Shown: positions 35,048 to 44,108, counted from the stretch's first letter. The stretch: DNA of 64,000 nucleotides from Roseomonas sp. (GCA_031180725.1 JAPSLO010000004.1:372001-436000); one strand, 5' to 3'. Numbers and translations are program-made. Notes: generated from the letters alone by a model not told the origin.

Positions 35048-35884
35048 ATGCGTGACGACAGCGGCGAGGCTTCCGCCAGCGGCGTCAGCCGGGTTTTCAG
35101 CCTTCTCCGCCTGCTGGGCGAGAGCGGCCCGGGCGGCATCAGGCTGACGGAGATCGCCGCGCGCGCGGCGCTGCCCCGGCCCAGCGCGCACCGCCTTCTG
35201 CGGGCCCTGGCGGCGGAAGGCGCGGTGGCCTTCGATCCGCGCAGCAAGCGCTACACACTCGGCCTCGGCCTGTTCGTGCTGGCGGCGCGTGCCGGCGACC
35301 GCCTGGGACTGCGGGAACTGGCGCGGCCGGTTCTGCTGCGCCTCACGGCCTCATTGGGCGAGACGCTCTTCCTTCTCGTCCACAACGGCTATGATGCGGT
35401 TTGCATCGATCGCAGCGCCGGGCCGCTGCCCATCCGATCCTTTACCGGCGACATCGGCGGGCGCGTGCCGCTGGGCGTCGGCCAGGGTTCCACCGCCATC
35501 CTCGCCTTCCTGCCGGAGGAGGAGCAGGACGAGATCATCCGCTACAACCTGCCGCGACTGCAGGCCACGGGGGGCATCGATGAAGCCACGCTGCGCGCGG
35601 CGCTGGCGAAGGTGCGGCGGGATGGCTATTGCGGCGGCTGGAGCGGCCTGATCCCCGGCATGGCCGGGCTGGGTGTGCCGATCCTGAACGCGCAGGGCCG
35701 GTCGGTCGCGGCGCTGACGATCGGCACCACGACGGACCGGCTGACGCCGGAACGGCGCGACGTGATCGCGGAGATGCTGCGCCATGAGGCGGCGCAGATC
35801 GGCAGGCGCCTCAACCCCTTCGACCCGAGCCTTCGCCGCGCCGGGGCCGCGATGGGCGTAACAGACGACGCCCCGCGGTGCTGA
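35048..35884 (+). CDS. IclR-family transcriptional regulator
   Basis: 278 residues. N-terminal winged helix (IRLTEIAARAALPRPSAHRL) and a C-terminal IclR effector domain (DAVCIDRSAG ... GYCGGWSGLIPGMAGLGVPI). It is divergent from hyuA and convergent with the aldolase gene, so it most likely controls the hydantoinase operon. Confidence 0.92.
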   Translation: MRDDSGEASASGVSRVFSLLRLLGESGPGGIRLTEIAARAALPRPSAHRLLRALAAEGAVAFDPRSKRYTLGLGLFVLAARAGDRLGLRELARPVLLRLTASLGETLFLLVHNGYDAVCIDRSAGPLPIRSFTGDIGGRVPLGVGQGSTAILAFLPEEEQDEIIRYNLPRLQATGGIDEATLRAALAKVRRDGYCGGWSGLIPGMAGLGVPILNAQGRSVAALTIGTTTDRLTPERRDVIAEMLRHEAAQIGRRLNPFDPSLRRAGAAMGVTDDAPRC

Positions 35885-35920
35885 TGCTGTGCAGCGGAAC
35901 GCCCGCGGCGGCAGCCAGCC

Positions 35921-36802
35921 TCAGCCGCCGATAACCCGGTCCACGACCTCCGCAAGGCGTTGCAGGCGCGGGACCGCATCTTCCTGCAGGGCGGCTTCGA
36001 TGTCCGGCCGGCCGATCACCGTGCGCCACACTGCGCGCCCCGCGAGGAAGCCCGAAGCGCCCTCCCGGCAGGCCCATTCGACCGCCTGCGGAAAGTCGTC
36101 CGGCGCCACCCCGGAGGACAGGACGACCCATGGCCCGTTGACTGTGCGGGTCAGCTCCGCGCATGCCCGCCTCACCTCCGCCTCCGGGCCCTTGCCGAAG
36201 AGCGGCATCTCCGCCTTGTAGATGTCGGCACCGCGGTTGCCGAGTTCGCGTGCGGCGGGAAGAATCCCTTCGGCCGGGTTCCAGGCGCGGCCATCGCGGG
36301 GCTTGCGGCACACCGGCTCCACGATGCTGGCGAGGCCGGCGGCGCGGCAGCGCGCGACGAAGTCCTCCACCAGCGCGATACGCGGCGCTGGCGATTCATC
36401 CGGACGCCAGACAACAAGCAGCTTCAGCGCCACGCCGCCATCCGCACGCACCTTCGCGGGCACCACCGCCTCGTCGATGCGCGAATCCGCGACAAGTTCG
36501 CCCGGCCCGGGAACAAGCGTGTCCGCCGCGGCGATAAGGGCGCAGCCCGGCGCCACCACATGCTCCGCAATGGCGCGGTCCCAGGCCAGTTCCCGGTCCA
36601 GCAGTGCCGCGGAGGCATAAGGCGTGAGCGCCCGCAAGGCCGCCATCTTGAAGTCGGACATCTGCCGGTCCGTGACCGGTGTGCCCTGATGTTCGGCCAT
36701 CATCGCGCGCAAGCCTTCCCGCTGGTCCACCGCCAGCATGGCAAAGGCGCCGGAGGGGCGGGCGAGGGCGCTGAGGTCCATCTTCCTGGCAGTGCTCGTC
36801 AT
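35921..36802 (-). CDS. yihT: Class I aldolase of the LacD/YihT family (sulfofructose-1-phosphate aldolase-like)
   Basis: 293 residues. From memory of E. coli YihT the match is close throughout: GAFAMLAVDQREGLRAMM, ALKLLVVWRPDE, ELGNRGADIYKAEMPLFG and EGASGFLAGRAVW. The Schiff-base lysine is predicted at K196 and a substrate arginine at R256, both offset by three from E. coli K193/R253. The reaction would be retro-aldol cleavage of a ketose-1-phosphate to DHAP plus an aldehyde. It is last in the sugar operon, 43 bases after the kinase. A tagatose-type substrate remains possible. Confidence 0.8.
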   Translation of the reverse strand: MTSTARKMDLSALARPSGAFAMLAVDQREGLRAMMAEHQGTPVTDRQMSDFKMAALRALTPYASAALLDRELAWDRAIAEHVVAPGCALIAAADTLVPGPGELVADSRIDEAVVPAKVRADGGVALKLLVVWRPDESPAPRIALVEDFVARCRAAGLASIVEPVCRKPRDGRAWNPAEGILPAARELGNRGADIYKAEMPLFGKGPEAEVRRACAELTRTVNGPWVVLSSGVAPDDFPQAVEWACREGASGFLAGRAVWRTVIGRPDIEAALQEDAVPRLQRLAEVVDRVIGG

Positions 36803-36845
36803 CGTGCTCTCCTCTATTCCGATGGGCCGCCTGCCTGCACCGGCA

Positions 36846-37772
36846 TCATTCCCAATTCGCGTGAAGCAGCGCCTCGACTGCGGCGCGATCCGGCATACCG
36901 AACCATCCCTCTCCGCGCTGCGCCTTCAGTGCCGCCGCCGCCGTGGCGAAGCGCGCTGCGGCCGGCCGGTCACGTCCTTCGGCCAGCGCCAGCGCATAGG
37001 CGCCGTGGAACACGTCACCGCAGCCGGTGGTGTCGCGGGCCGCAACGCGGGGGGCAGAAAGCGTCACAGCGCCCTCCTCCCGCCACCACAGGCTGCCCCG
37101 CGCGCCGAGCGTCACGGCAAGAGCCCCCGCCGGCCCAAGCACCGGCGTGCCCCGCAGGCGCTCCGCTGCCGCGGTAAGGCCCGCCGAGGGGTCGTCGGTG
37201 CCGCTGAACTCGACCAGGCCACGCTGCGAGAAGATGATGTGATCGGTGAGCGGAGCCAGCTCCGCGACGATGCCGGCGGCCGCCACATCGGCGTCCAGCA
37301 CCCTTGGCAGGCCGCGCGCGGCGGCGAGGCGGAACAGCCGCTCCGCACCAGCCGGCCAGCGCGGATCGGCCAGCACGGCGCCCGCGCCGTCCAACCGGCC
37401 TTCCGCCAGCACCGACGCATTCGGCAGTCCCTCGCCGGGAAAGACAGCGAGGACGCGCTCGCCGTCCGCATCCACCAGCACGCCGGAGATTGGCGTGCGT
37501 CCGCCCGGCGCCGGCGCCACATCCACCACATCAACGCCGCAGCGTCCCAGCAATGCGAGGAGCGTCGCGCCCGGTCCATCCGCGCCGAGCCGCCCATGCC
37601 AGAGCGCGGCGCCGCCGAGGGCGGCGATGGAAACAGCCGCCGTGGCGGCCATGCCACCGCCCGTCTCGCGGAAGCCATGCGACAGGAACTTTCCTGGGCC
37701 AGCCGGCAGCGCCGGCAGTTCCCACACCTGGTCCAGCACGGCGATACCGACGCAGACGACGCGCCCCGTCAT
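36846..37772 (-). CDS. yihV: PfkB-family sugar kinase, YihV (sulfofructose kinase)-like
   Basis: 308 residues of the ribokinase/PfkB family. Substrate region GKFLSHGFRETGGGMAATAA and the catalytic C-terminal motif RDTTGCGDVFHGAYAL (base D253). By recalled alignment with E. coli YihV, the sulfonate contacts K27 and R138 are kept (K28, R138) while N109 is replaced by valine (V110). It would phosphorylate a ketose before the adjacent aldolase acts. The start overlaps the dehydrogenase stop (ATGA). Confidence 0.78.
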   Translation of the reverse strand: MTGRVVCVGIAVLDQVWELPALPAGPGKFLSHGFRETGGGMAATAAVSIAALGGAALWHGRLGADGPGATLLALLGRCGVDVVDVAPAPGGRTPISGVLVDADGERVLAVFPGEGLPNASVLAEGRLDGAGAVLADPRWPAGAERLFRLAAARGLPRVLDADVAAAGIVAELAPLTDHIIFSQRGLVEFSGTDDPSAGLTAAAERLRGTPVLGPAGALAVTLGARGSLWWREEGAVTLSAPRVAARDTTGCGDVFHGAYALALAEGRDRPAAARFATAAAALKAQRGEGWFGMPDRAAVEALLHANWE

Positions 37773-38737
37773 GGCCCGGGCACCAGCACGGGTTTAAGCT
37801 TCTCCCCCCGGGCAAAGACCGCGAAAAGGGCTTCCAGCCCGTCCAGCCCGCTGCGATCGTCCACCAGCCGCTCGTACTCCGCGCGGTCGGCGCGCAGCAG
37901 CGCGAGATTCTCGGCGAAGTCGCCGATCGGGAAATAGAAGGAGCGAAGCAGGAAAAAGTCCTTGAGGCGGATGGAGCGCGTTTCGGTGATCGTCCAGGCA
38001 TCGGATTCACCGAGCTGCAGGATCACGCCCTCCACGCCCACGGCTTCCAGCGCGACCTGCCGGGCGGCGTCCTTGCCCGTCGCCTCCACCACCAGGGCGT
38101 AGCGGCCCGCTGCCGCGGCCTCGGGCGTCGTTGGCTCGGCGCCGAGGGTGGCGGCGAAGCCAGCCCGGTAGGAAGCGGGATCCACCACCGAGATCGGCCC
38201 GAAGCCCATCCGGCGCAGGACGAGGATGGCGCCCAGCCCGATCGGCCCGGCGCCCAGCACCAGAGCGCGTCCGCCCTCCACCACACGGCGCGCCAACCGC
38301 ACGCCATGCGCCGTGGTGCCGATCGTATCGAGCAGCAGCGGCGCGAGATGATCCGGCACATCGTCGGGCAGCGGCAGCAGACAGCGCTCCGGCACCGCCA
38401 CCACCTCGGCATAGCCGCCGTTCCGCTGCCAGCCGACGAGTTCGCGGCTGTTCTCGCAGAGATGCGTGCGGCCGCGGGCGCAGGCGTCGCAGCGGCTGCA
38501 GAAGACCGGGATATAGACCGTCACCCGCTGCCCGTGCCGTGGGTGTCCCGGCTGGTCCACCCGGCCGGCGATCTCGTGGCCCGGGGTGAAAGGCCAGCCG
38601 CGCCGCAGCGGGCGCAGATCGCTGCCGCAGAGGGCACAGGCGGCGACGCGCACCGTCACCTCCCCCTCGGCCGGAGCGGGGTCGGCCGCCTCCTCCACCG
38701 TGATCCGCCCTTCGCCGTGGAAACGTGCCGCTCTCAT
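37769..38737 (-). CDS. Zinc-dependent medium-chain alcohol/polyol dehydrogenase
   Basis: 322 residues. Catalytic zinc site CALCGSDLRP and GHEIAG; structural zinc cysteines CSRCDACARGRTHLC; Rossmann motif ALVLGAGPIGLGAILVL. Relatives are sorbitol, threonine or galactitol dehydrogenases. In the cluster it may oxidise the imported polyol or handle the aldehyde released by the aldolase. It overlaps both neighbours with ATGA junctions. Confidence 0.9.
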   Translation of the reverse strand: MRAARFHGEGRITVEEAADPAPAEGEVTVRVAACALCGSDLRPLRRGWPFTPGHEIAGRVDQPGHPRHGQRVTVYIPVFCSRCDACARGRTHLCENSRELVGWQRNGGYAEVVAVPERCLLPLPDDVPDHLAPLLLDTIGTTAHGVRLARRVVEGGRALVLGAGPIGLGAILVLRRMGFGPISVVDPASYRAGFAATLGAEPTTPEAAAAGRYALVVEATGKDAARQVALEAVGVEGVILQLGESDAWTITETRSIRLKDFFLLRSFYFPIGDFAENLALLRADRAEYERLVDDRSGLDGLEALFAVFARGEKLKPVLVPGP

Positions 38738-39549
38738 CCCTTCACCGCTCCCGCCGCGAGGCCGCCGACGAGGCGGCGCTGGATCAACAAGGTCAGGATC
38801 AGGGGCGGGGCGGCGATCACGACGGCGGCAGCCATCAGCGCGCCCCAGTTCGTCACGCCCTCGCCCACGAAGTTGAAGCTCGCCACGATCGCCGTCTTGC
38901 TCTCAAGACCCGAGAGGACAAGCGCGAAAAGGAAGTAGTTCCACGAGAAGACGAAGGAGAGGATCGCCGCCACCACGAGGCCCGGCACCACCATGGGCAG
39001 GACGACCCGCAGCAACACCTGGTCCTGCCGCGCACCATCGATCTGTGCACTTTCCACCAGTTCGCGCGGAACACCTTCCAGATAGGGCAGCAGAACCCAG
39101 ATCGTGACCGGCAGCGTGATGACGGCGTGGGTCAGCACGAGGACGGTCCGCGTCCCCGTCAGCCCGACCTCAGTGAACATCACCAGCCAGGGCAGAAGGA
39201 ACAGCGTTCCCGGCGCCATGCGGGCAAAAAGCGTCGCGGTCGCTGGCCAGGTCATACGGTGCCAGGCCATGGCGAAGGCGGCCGGGAAGCCAAGCACCAG
39301 CCCCAGCAGAGTAGAACCCCCCGCCACGACGAAGCTGTTCCAGGTGTAATCCAGGAAGTCGCCGCGGCCGAACAGCTCGATGAAGTTCTCCAGCGTGGGC
39401 GTGAAGACCAGCCGCGGCGGCAGGGCTGCCACCTCCGTCCGCGCCTTAAAGGCGCTGAGCACCATCCAGGCGACCGGCACAACGAGCACCGCCAACACCA
39501 GGCCAAGCGCTGCGGCATCCGCCGCGCGGCCGAGACGCCGCCCTACCAT
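38734..39549 (-). CDS. Carbohydrate ABC transporter permease (MalG-like)
   Basis: 271 residues from the ATG at 39549, overlapping the upstream stop by 7 bases. Six membrane segments and the coupling-loop motif ELVESAQIDGARQDQVLLRVVLP (abridged family EAA loop). It ends in the MalG-like LVGGLAAGAVKG tail typical of sugar permeases. No ATPase subunit is encoded in the cluster. Confidence 0.93.
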   Translation of the reverse strand: MVGRRLGRAADAAALGLVLAVLVVPVAWMVLSAFKARTEVAALPPRLVFTPTLENFIELFGRGDFLDYTWNSFVVAGGSTLLGLVLGFPAAFAMAWHRMTWPATATLFARMAPGTLFLLPWLVMFTEVGLTGTRTVLVLTHAVITLPVTIWVLLPYLEGVPRELVESAQIDGARQDQVLLRVVLPMVVPGLVVAAILSFVFSWNYFLFALVLSGLESKTAIVASFNFVGEGVTNWGALMAAAVVIAAPPLILTLLIQRRLVGGLAAGAVKG

Positions 39550-40421
39550 GTCACCGCCCGACGCAGGCGCGCGAAGACCAGGACGGAGCCGAAGACGAGA
39601 GCCGAGAGCGTGACCATGATGGCGCTGGCGTAGCCGATGTCGAAGAATTCGAAGCCGCGGCGATAGGCCAGGATGTTGAGCGTCGTGCTCGCCGTGCCGG
39701 GGCCGCCCTGGGTCGTAATGTAGATCACGTCGAAGAAGCGCAGCAGGTCCACGCTCCGCAGCACCGCAGCGGTGACGAGCGTGGGGCCGAGCAGCGGCAG
39801 GGTGACGCGCCGGAAGCGCTGCCAACCTTGTGCACCGTCCACTTCCGCCGCCTCGAAAACGTCCGTAGGCAGGGCGAGGTAGCCGCCCATGACGATCAGG
39901 GCGACAAAAGGCGTCCACTGCCAGGTGTCGATCGCGGCGACCGTCAGGATCACCGTGTCCGGATCGGACAGCCACAGGCGCGGCGGCAGGCCGAGCTGCG
40001 CCAGGATCCAGTTCGCGATGCCGAAGGACGGGTCGAGAATCACGATGGCCATCATCCCGATCACCACCGGCGGCAGCATGAAGGGCGAGACGAGGACGGT
40101 GCGCACCAGGCCGCGCGCCCGCCGGGAGCGTGCGAGCAGCAGCCCCAGCCAGGTGCCGATCACGAGTTGCGCACCGAGCGAGACGGCATAGAGCGAGAGG
40201 GTCAGCCGCAGTCCGTTCCAGAAGTCGGGATCGGATGCAAGGCGCGCATAATTCGCGCCCCCGTTCAGCCGCGGCGGCTGCCCGAGCGAAACCTCGGACA
40301 AGGAGAGCCAGACCGCGTAGCCGAAGGGGAAGACGATCATGACGCCCGCGAAGACCAGCGCGGGCGCCACCATCCAGCGATAGGAGGCGCCGCGACTACT
40401 GGAGCTTCGCAAGCTCTTCAT
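39543..40421 (-). CDS. Carbohydrate ABC transporter permease (MalF-like)
   Basis: 292 residues from the ATG at 40421, overlapping the binding-protein gene by 26 bases. N-terminal membrane start (YRWMVAPALVFAGVMIVFPF) and coupling loop (EAAEVDGAQGWQRFRRVTLP). It is the partner of the MalG-like permease. The overlapping start was chosen because a longer frame would lie inside the upstream gene. Confidence 0.92.
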   Translation of the reverse strand: MKSLRSSSSRGASYRWMVAPALVFAGVMIVFPFGYAVWLSLSEVSLGQPPRLNGGANYARLASDPDFWNGLRLTLSLYAVSLGAQLVIGTWLGLLLARSRRARGLVRTVLVSPFMLPPVVIGMMAIVILDPSFGIANWILAQLGLPPRLWLSDPDTVILTVAAIDTWQWTPFVALIVMGGYLALPTDVFEAAEVDGAQGWQRFRRVTLPLLGPTLVTAAVLRSVDLLRFFDVIYITTQGGPGTASTTLNILAYRRGFEFFDIGYASAIMVTLSALVFGSVLVFARLRRAVTW

Positions 40422-41715
40422 CCGCCATGCGGGCTGCCTCCGCCGGGGTCGCGCGGCCGAGGACGACCTGCTGCACGGCATCGCCAATCTTCTCACGGGC
40501 TTCGGGAATGCGCTCTGTCGGTGGCTGGAACATGCCGGTGCCCTCACGGCCAAGCTGCACCAGCGCATCGGCCCAGGCGCGGCGGATCGGCTGCTCGGAC
40601 GCCCAGCGTTCGAATGCCGGCCCCTGGAAGACGGAGGCGCGCGGCGGCGCGACGCCCGCCGCGACGAGCTTGCCTTGCGTCTCCTTCGAGGTCGCCCACT
40701 GCAGGAAGGTCCAGGCTGCGGGCTGACGGCGCGAATGGGCGGAGATGGCAAGGCCCCAGCCGATCGCCGCGGGCTTCGAGACGCCGCTTTCCCGACCGGG
40801 CGGCAGCACCTTCACGCCGAGGTCGTTCGCACGGTTCGGGAAGCGCATGATGTTGGCGAACTCGTTGCTGCTCTCATAGACCATTGCGACGCGGCCGGAG
40901 CCAAGTAGCTCGATCACCTGCGTGAAGGTGTGATTCAGCGCTCCGGGCGGGCCATATTCCTTCAGAAGGTTCGCATACATCTCCAGCCCACGGATGCTCG
41001 CGGGCTGCGACAGGCCGGGCTTGCCATCGGGCGTGGCGATGGAGCCGCCGATATTGTTGATGAACCCGATGAAGGCATAGGGAATGGCGGTGCGCAGACC
41101 GCGCGCCGACCAGGGAATGATACTGGGGTCACGCGCCTTGATCGCCGCGGCAGCGACCGGGATATCCTCCAGGAAGCGCGGCTCCGGGATGTTCAGGCGC
41201 TGGAACACGTCCTTTCGCCAATAAAAGAGCGGGCCTTCCTGGTTGATCGGCACCGCGATCACCTGCCCGTTGAAGGTGTTCGCGCCCTGGATGGAGGCGG
41301 AGAAGTCGGCCGCATCGTAATCGGGCGCAGTCAGCGAGGAATCCGCCAGCAGCGGCACGAGGTCGGCATACCAGCCCGCCCGGCGGAACACCGGCCCTTC
41401 ACGGCTGGCGAGCGTCATGAACACGTCGAGATCGACGGAGCGTCCCTGCATGAAGGTCGTCAGGCGGGCGCGGAACTGCTCCTCGTTGAAGATCTCGATC
41501 CGCGTGCGAATGCCGGTCCGCGCGGTGAACTCGCTGACCAGGTCGCGCATCGCCTGCGACCAGGGGTGATTGTTGAACATCAGGTTGATCGTCTGGCCGT
41601 CCTGCCGCCGCCAGTCGAAAGCGGTCCTGCCCGACTGTCCGCGTGCCGGCGCCGTTCCGCCCGCAGCGGCCGCCACGACCGACAAGGTGCCACCGATGAG
41701 CTCGCGCCGCTTCAT
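40396..41715 (-). CDS. Sugar ABC transporter substrate-binding protein (family 1)
   Basis: 439 residues from the ATG at 41715, which has GGGAGG 6 bases upstream. A Tat/Sec-like leader (MKRRELIGGTLSVVAAAAGG) precedes a family-1 fold (TINLMFNNHPWSQAMRDLVS, then AKLKY-type pattern VAMVYESSNEF). It is the first gene of the operon that runs to the aldolase. The ligand is presumably a hexitol, ketose or sulfosugar-like compound. Confidence 0.92.
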   Translation of the reverse strand: MKRRELIGGTLSVVAAAAGGTAPARGQSGRTAFDWRRQDGQTINLMFNNHPWSQAMRDLVSEFTARTGIRTRIEIFNEEQFRARLTTFMQGRSVDLDVFMTLASREGPVFRRAGWYADLVPLLADSSLTAPDYDAADFSASIQGANTFNGQVIAVPINQEGPLFYWRKDVFQRLNIPEPRFLEDIPVAAAAIKARDPSIIPWSARGLRTAIPYAFIGFINNIGGSIATPDGKPGLSQPASIRGLEMYANLLKEYGPPGALNHTFTQVIELLGSGRVAMVYESSNEFANIMRFPNRANDLGVKVLPPGRESGVSKPAAIGWGLAISAHSRRQPAAWTFLQWATSKETQGKLVAAGVAPPRASVFQGPAFERWASEQPIRRAWADALVQLGREGTGMFQPPTERIPEAREKIGDAVQQVVLGRATPAEAARMADEELAKLQ

Positions 41716-41799
41716 CGCCGTCCTCCCATCCCGCACTGAGTTGCGGTGATCCCGGCGCATGCTGCGCCTTGTTGCCGGCGGGAATGAAGCCGATCTATG

Positions 41800-41833
41800 T
41801 TCGATTCCGCAAGTGGATTTTCGTTTTCGCAAG
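41800..41833. promoter_or_regulatory. Tandem direct repeats, probable DeoR operator
   Basis: TTCGATTCCGCAAG (41800-41813) and TTCGTTTTCGCAAG (41820-41833) agree at 12 of 14 positions and are spaced exactly 20 bases, about two helical turns. They lie in the divergent region between the binding-protein gene and the DeoR gene. TTCG-N2-TTCG-like arrays are typical of DeoR/GlpR sites. Confidence 0.6.
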
Positions 41834-41850
41834 CACAAAGGAGGGAGGGG

Positions 41851-42615
41851 ATGGGCGCCGACCGCCGCCATGCCGGCATCCTCGACGTCTTGCGCCGCCG
41901 GGGCGGCTACGCTGGCATCGAGGAGCTGGCGAGCGGCCTGTCGGTCACGCCCCAGACCATCCGGCGGGACCTGTCGGAGCTGGCAGGCAAGGGGTTGCTG
42001 CGCCGCCATCATGGCGGCGCAAGCCTGCCTTCCTCGATCGCCAACACGGACTATGCCGTACGGCATGTGGAGAACAGTGCGGCCAAGGCGCGCATCGCAC
42101 GGGCCGCGGCGGCCCTGATCCCGGATGGCTCCTCGCTCTTCCTGACCCTCGGCACGACGGTGGAAGCGACGGCGGCGGCCCTGGCCGCGACGCACCGCGA
42201 TCTGCTCGTCGTCACCAACAGCAGTGCGGCGGCGCGTATCCTGGGCGCCGCGCCGGGGATGAAGGTCCACCTCCTCGGCGGCGCATGGCAGGCGCGGAAC
42301 GGCGGGCTGACCGGGGCCACGGCCGCCGAGATGGCGGGACGCTGGCATTGCGATGCCCTCGTCACCAGCGCCGGCGGTATCGCCGCGGATGGCTGGCTGC
42401 TCGACTATCACGAGGACGAGGTAGCGGTGGCGCGGGCGATGCTCGCCGGGGCCGGGCGGCTTCTCATCGTGGCGGATAGCGCGAAGTTCCACCGCGCGGC
42501 ACCTTGCCGCGTGGTCCGGCCCGGCCGCGGTGCCGTTTTGGTGACGGATGCCGCCGCGCCGGCCGCAACCGGCAAGGCGTTGCGTTCGGCCGGCGCGGAA
42601 ATCGTCGTCGCGTGA
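41851..42615 (+). CDS. DeoR-family transcriptional regulator
   Basis: 254 residues from the ATG at 41851, preceded by AAGGAGG and GAGGGG. N-terminal helix-turn-helix (GIEELASGLSVTPQTIRRDL) and C-terminal sugar-phosphate-sensor domain (IPDGSSLFLTLGTTVEATAA). The family typically represses sugar genes until a phosphosugar binds. It is divergent from the importer-kinase-aldolase operon and co-directional with the polyol dehydrogenase. The sulfoglycolysis regulator CsqR (YihW) is also DeoR family. Confidence 0.92.
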   Translation: MGADRRHAGILDVLRRRGGYAGIEELASGLSVTPQTIRRDLSELAGKGLLRRHHGGASLPSSIANTDYAVRHVENSAAKARIARAAAALIPDGSSLFLTLGTTVEATAAALAATHRDLLVVTNSSAAARILGAAPGMKVHLLGGAWQARNGGLTGATAAEMAGRWHCDALVTSAGGIAADGWLLDYHEDEVAVARAMLAGAGRLLIVADSAKFHRAAPCRVVRPGRGAVLVTDAAAPAATGKALRSAGAEIVVA

Positions 42616-42632
42616 GCGATCGGAGGGGAAAG

Positions 42633-44108
42633 ATGATCGAACTGAGCCGCGCGACGCTGCGGGCCGTGCCGCCAGCGGTACGTACTCCGTCCTATGACCC
42701 GGCCGCCGTCTCTGCGGGCATCGTTCATCTGGGTCCCGGCAATTTCCACCGGGCCCATATGGCCCGCTACACGCATGATCTGATGGAACGCCGCGCCGAT
42801 GCGCTGTCCTGGGGTATTCTCGGCGCCGGGCTGATGCCGCCGGATCGCCGGATCATGGACGCACTGTCGCCGCAGGACGGCCTTTACACGCTGCTCGAGC
42901 GTGGCCAGGGCGAGGAGCGCGCGACGATCATCGGCTCGCTGGCGCGCGTGCTGTTCGCGGGGGACTCCTCGGCCGCCCTGCTGGACGCCATGGACGCGCC
43001 GGAGATCCGTATCGTCAGCCTGACAGTGACGGAGAATGGCTATTGCGTGGACCGCGCGACGAAGCGGCTGGATCCGGAGAATCCGCTGATCCGGGCGGAC
43101 CTTGCGGAGCCCCTGGCACCGCGCTCCGTCATCGGGGTGATCGTGGAGGCGCTGCGGCGCCGCCGCGACGCCCGCGCCGCTGCCTTCACGGTGCTCTCCT
43201 GCGACAACATCCAGCATAACGGCCAGGTCTTACGCGACGCCGTACTGGCCTTCGCGGAGATGCGCGACCCGTCCCTCGCGCGCTGGATCGCGGCGGAGGC
43301 CGCCTTTCCCGCCACCATGGTGGACCGGATCACGCCTGGGACGACCGATGAGGACCGGCAGGACCTGGAAGTGCGGCACGGCCTGCGTGACCGCTGCCCG
43401 GTTCCCTGCGAGACCTTTCGCCAATGGGTGATCGAGGACAACTTCGTGGCCGGCCGCCCCGCCTGGGAGGAAGTGGGGGTGCAGTTCGTTCCGGACGTCG
43501 CCCCCTACGAATTCATGAAACTGCGCCTGCTGAACGCCAGCCACCACACAGTCGCGGGGCTCGGCCGGCTGATCGGCCATCCCTATGTCTCGGACTGCCT
43601 GGCGGATGGCGACCTCGCGGCGCTGATGCGGGCGGTCATGGAGCGCGAGACCGGCCCGACCGTGCCGCCAGTGCCGGGCGTGGATCTTGACAAGTACAAG
43701 CAGACCCTCATCGCCCGCTTCGCCAACCCCGCGATCCGCGACACCCCCGCGCGCATCGTGGCCGACGGATCGCCGACGATCCTGCTGGACCCGCTTCGCG
43801 ACCGCCTGCGTAACGGCGAGTCGGTGGAGTTGCTGTCCCTCGCCGTGGCGGCCTGGATGCGCTGCGCCCGCGGAGAGGACGAGGCCGGGCAGGCCATCGT
43901 GCTGCGGCATGCGCTGGCGCCGCTGCTCCGCCAGCGCGCGGTGGAAGGCGGCCCGGATCCGGGCCCGCTGCTTTCGGTCGAGGCCGTGTTCGGCGACCTC
44001 GGCATGCAGCCGGCCTTCGTAGAGCCCCTGCGCCGCTGGCTGCAATCGCTCTACGCGGTCGGTGCCCGCCGCACCCTCGCTGCCGCGCGGGAGCAGCTTC
44101 GGTTCTAG
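42633..44108 (+). CDS. Mannitol dehydrogenase-family polyol 2-dehydrogenase
   Basis: 491 residues from the ATG at 42633, preceded by GGAGGGG. N-terminal Rossmann-type start (GIVHLGPGNFHRAHMARY) and the family core (LSCDNIQHNGQVLRDAVLAF, then KLRLLNASHHTVAGLGRLIG). It oxidises polyols such as mannitol, arabinitol or sorbitol to 2-ketoses with NAD. A ketose product would feed the kinase and aldolase encoded divergently. Confidence 0.93.
   Translation: MIELSRATLRAVPPAVRTPSYDPAAVSAGIVHLGPGNFHRAHMARYTHDLMERRADALSWGILGAGLMPPDRRIMDALSPQDGLYTLLERGQGEERATIIGSLARVLFAGDSSAALLDAMDAPEIRIVSLTVTENGYCVDRATKRLDPENPLIRADLAEPLAPRSVIGVIVEALRRRRDARAAAFTVLSCDNIQHNGQVLRDAVLAFAEMRDPSLARWIAAEAAFPATMVDRITPGTTDEDRQDLEVRHGLRDRCPVPCETFRQWVIEDNFVAGRPAWEEVGVQFVPDVAPYEFMKLRLLNASHHTVAGLGRLIGHPYVSDCLADGDLAALMRAVMERETGPTVPPVPGVDLDKYKQTLIARFANPAIRDTPARIVADGSPTILLDPLRDRLRNGESVELLSLAVAAWMRCARGEDEAGQAIVLRHALAPLLRQRAVEGGPDPGPLLSVEAVFGDLGMQPAFVEPLRRWLQSLYAVGARRTLAAAREQLRF

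Noticed and set aside
35921-37772. Definitive call of sulfoglycolysis
   Set aside because: Sulfoquinovosidase, isomerase and sulfolactaldehyde reductase genes are missing and one sulfonate-contact residue differs. It is kept as a hypothesis only.
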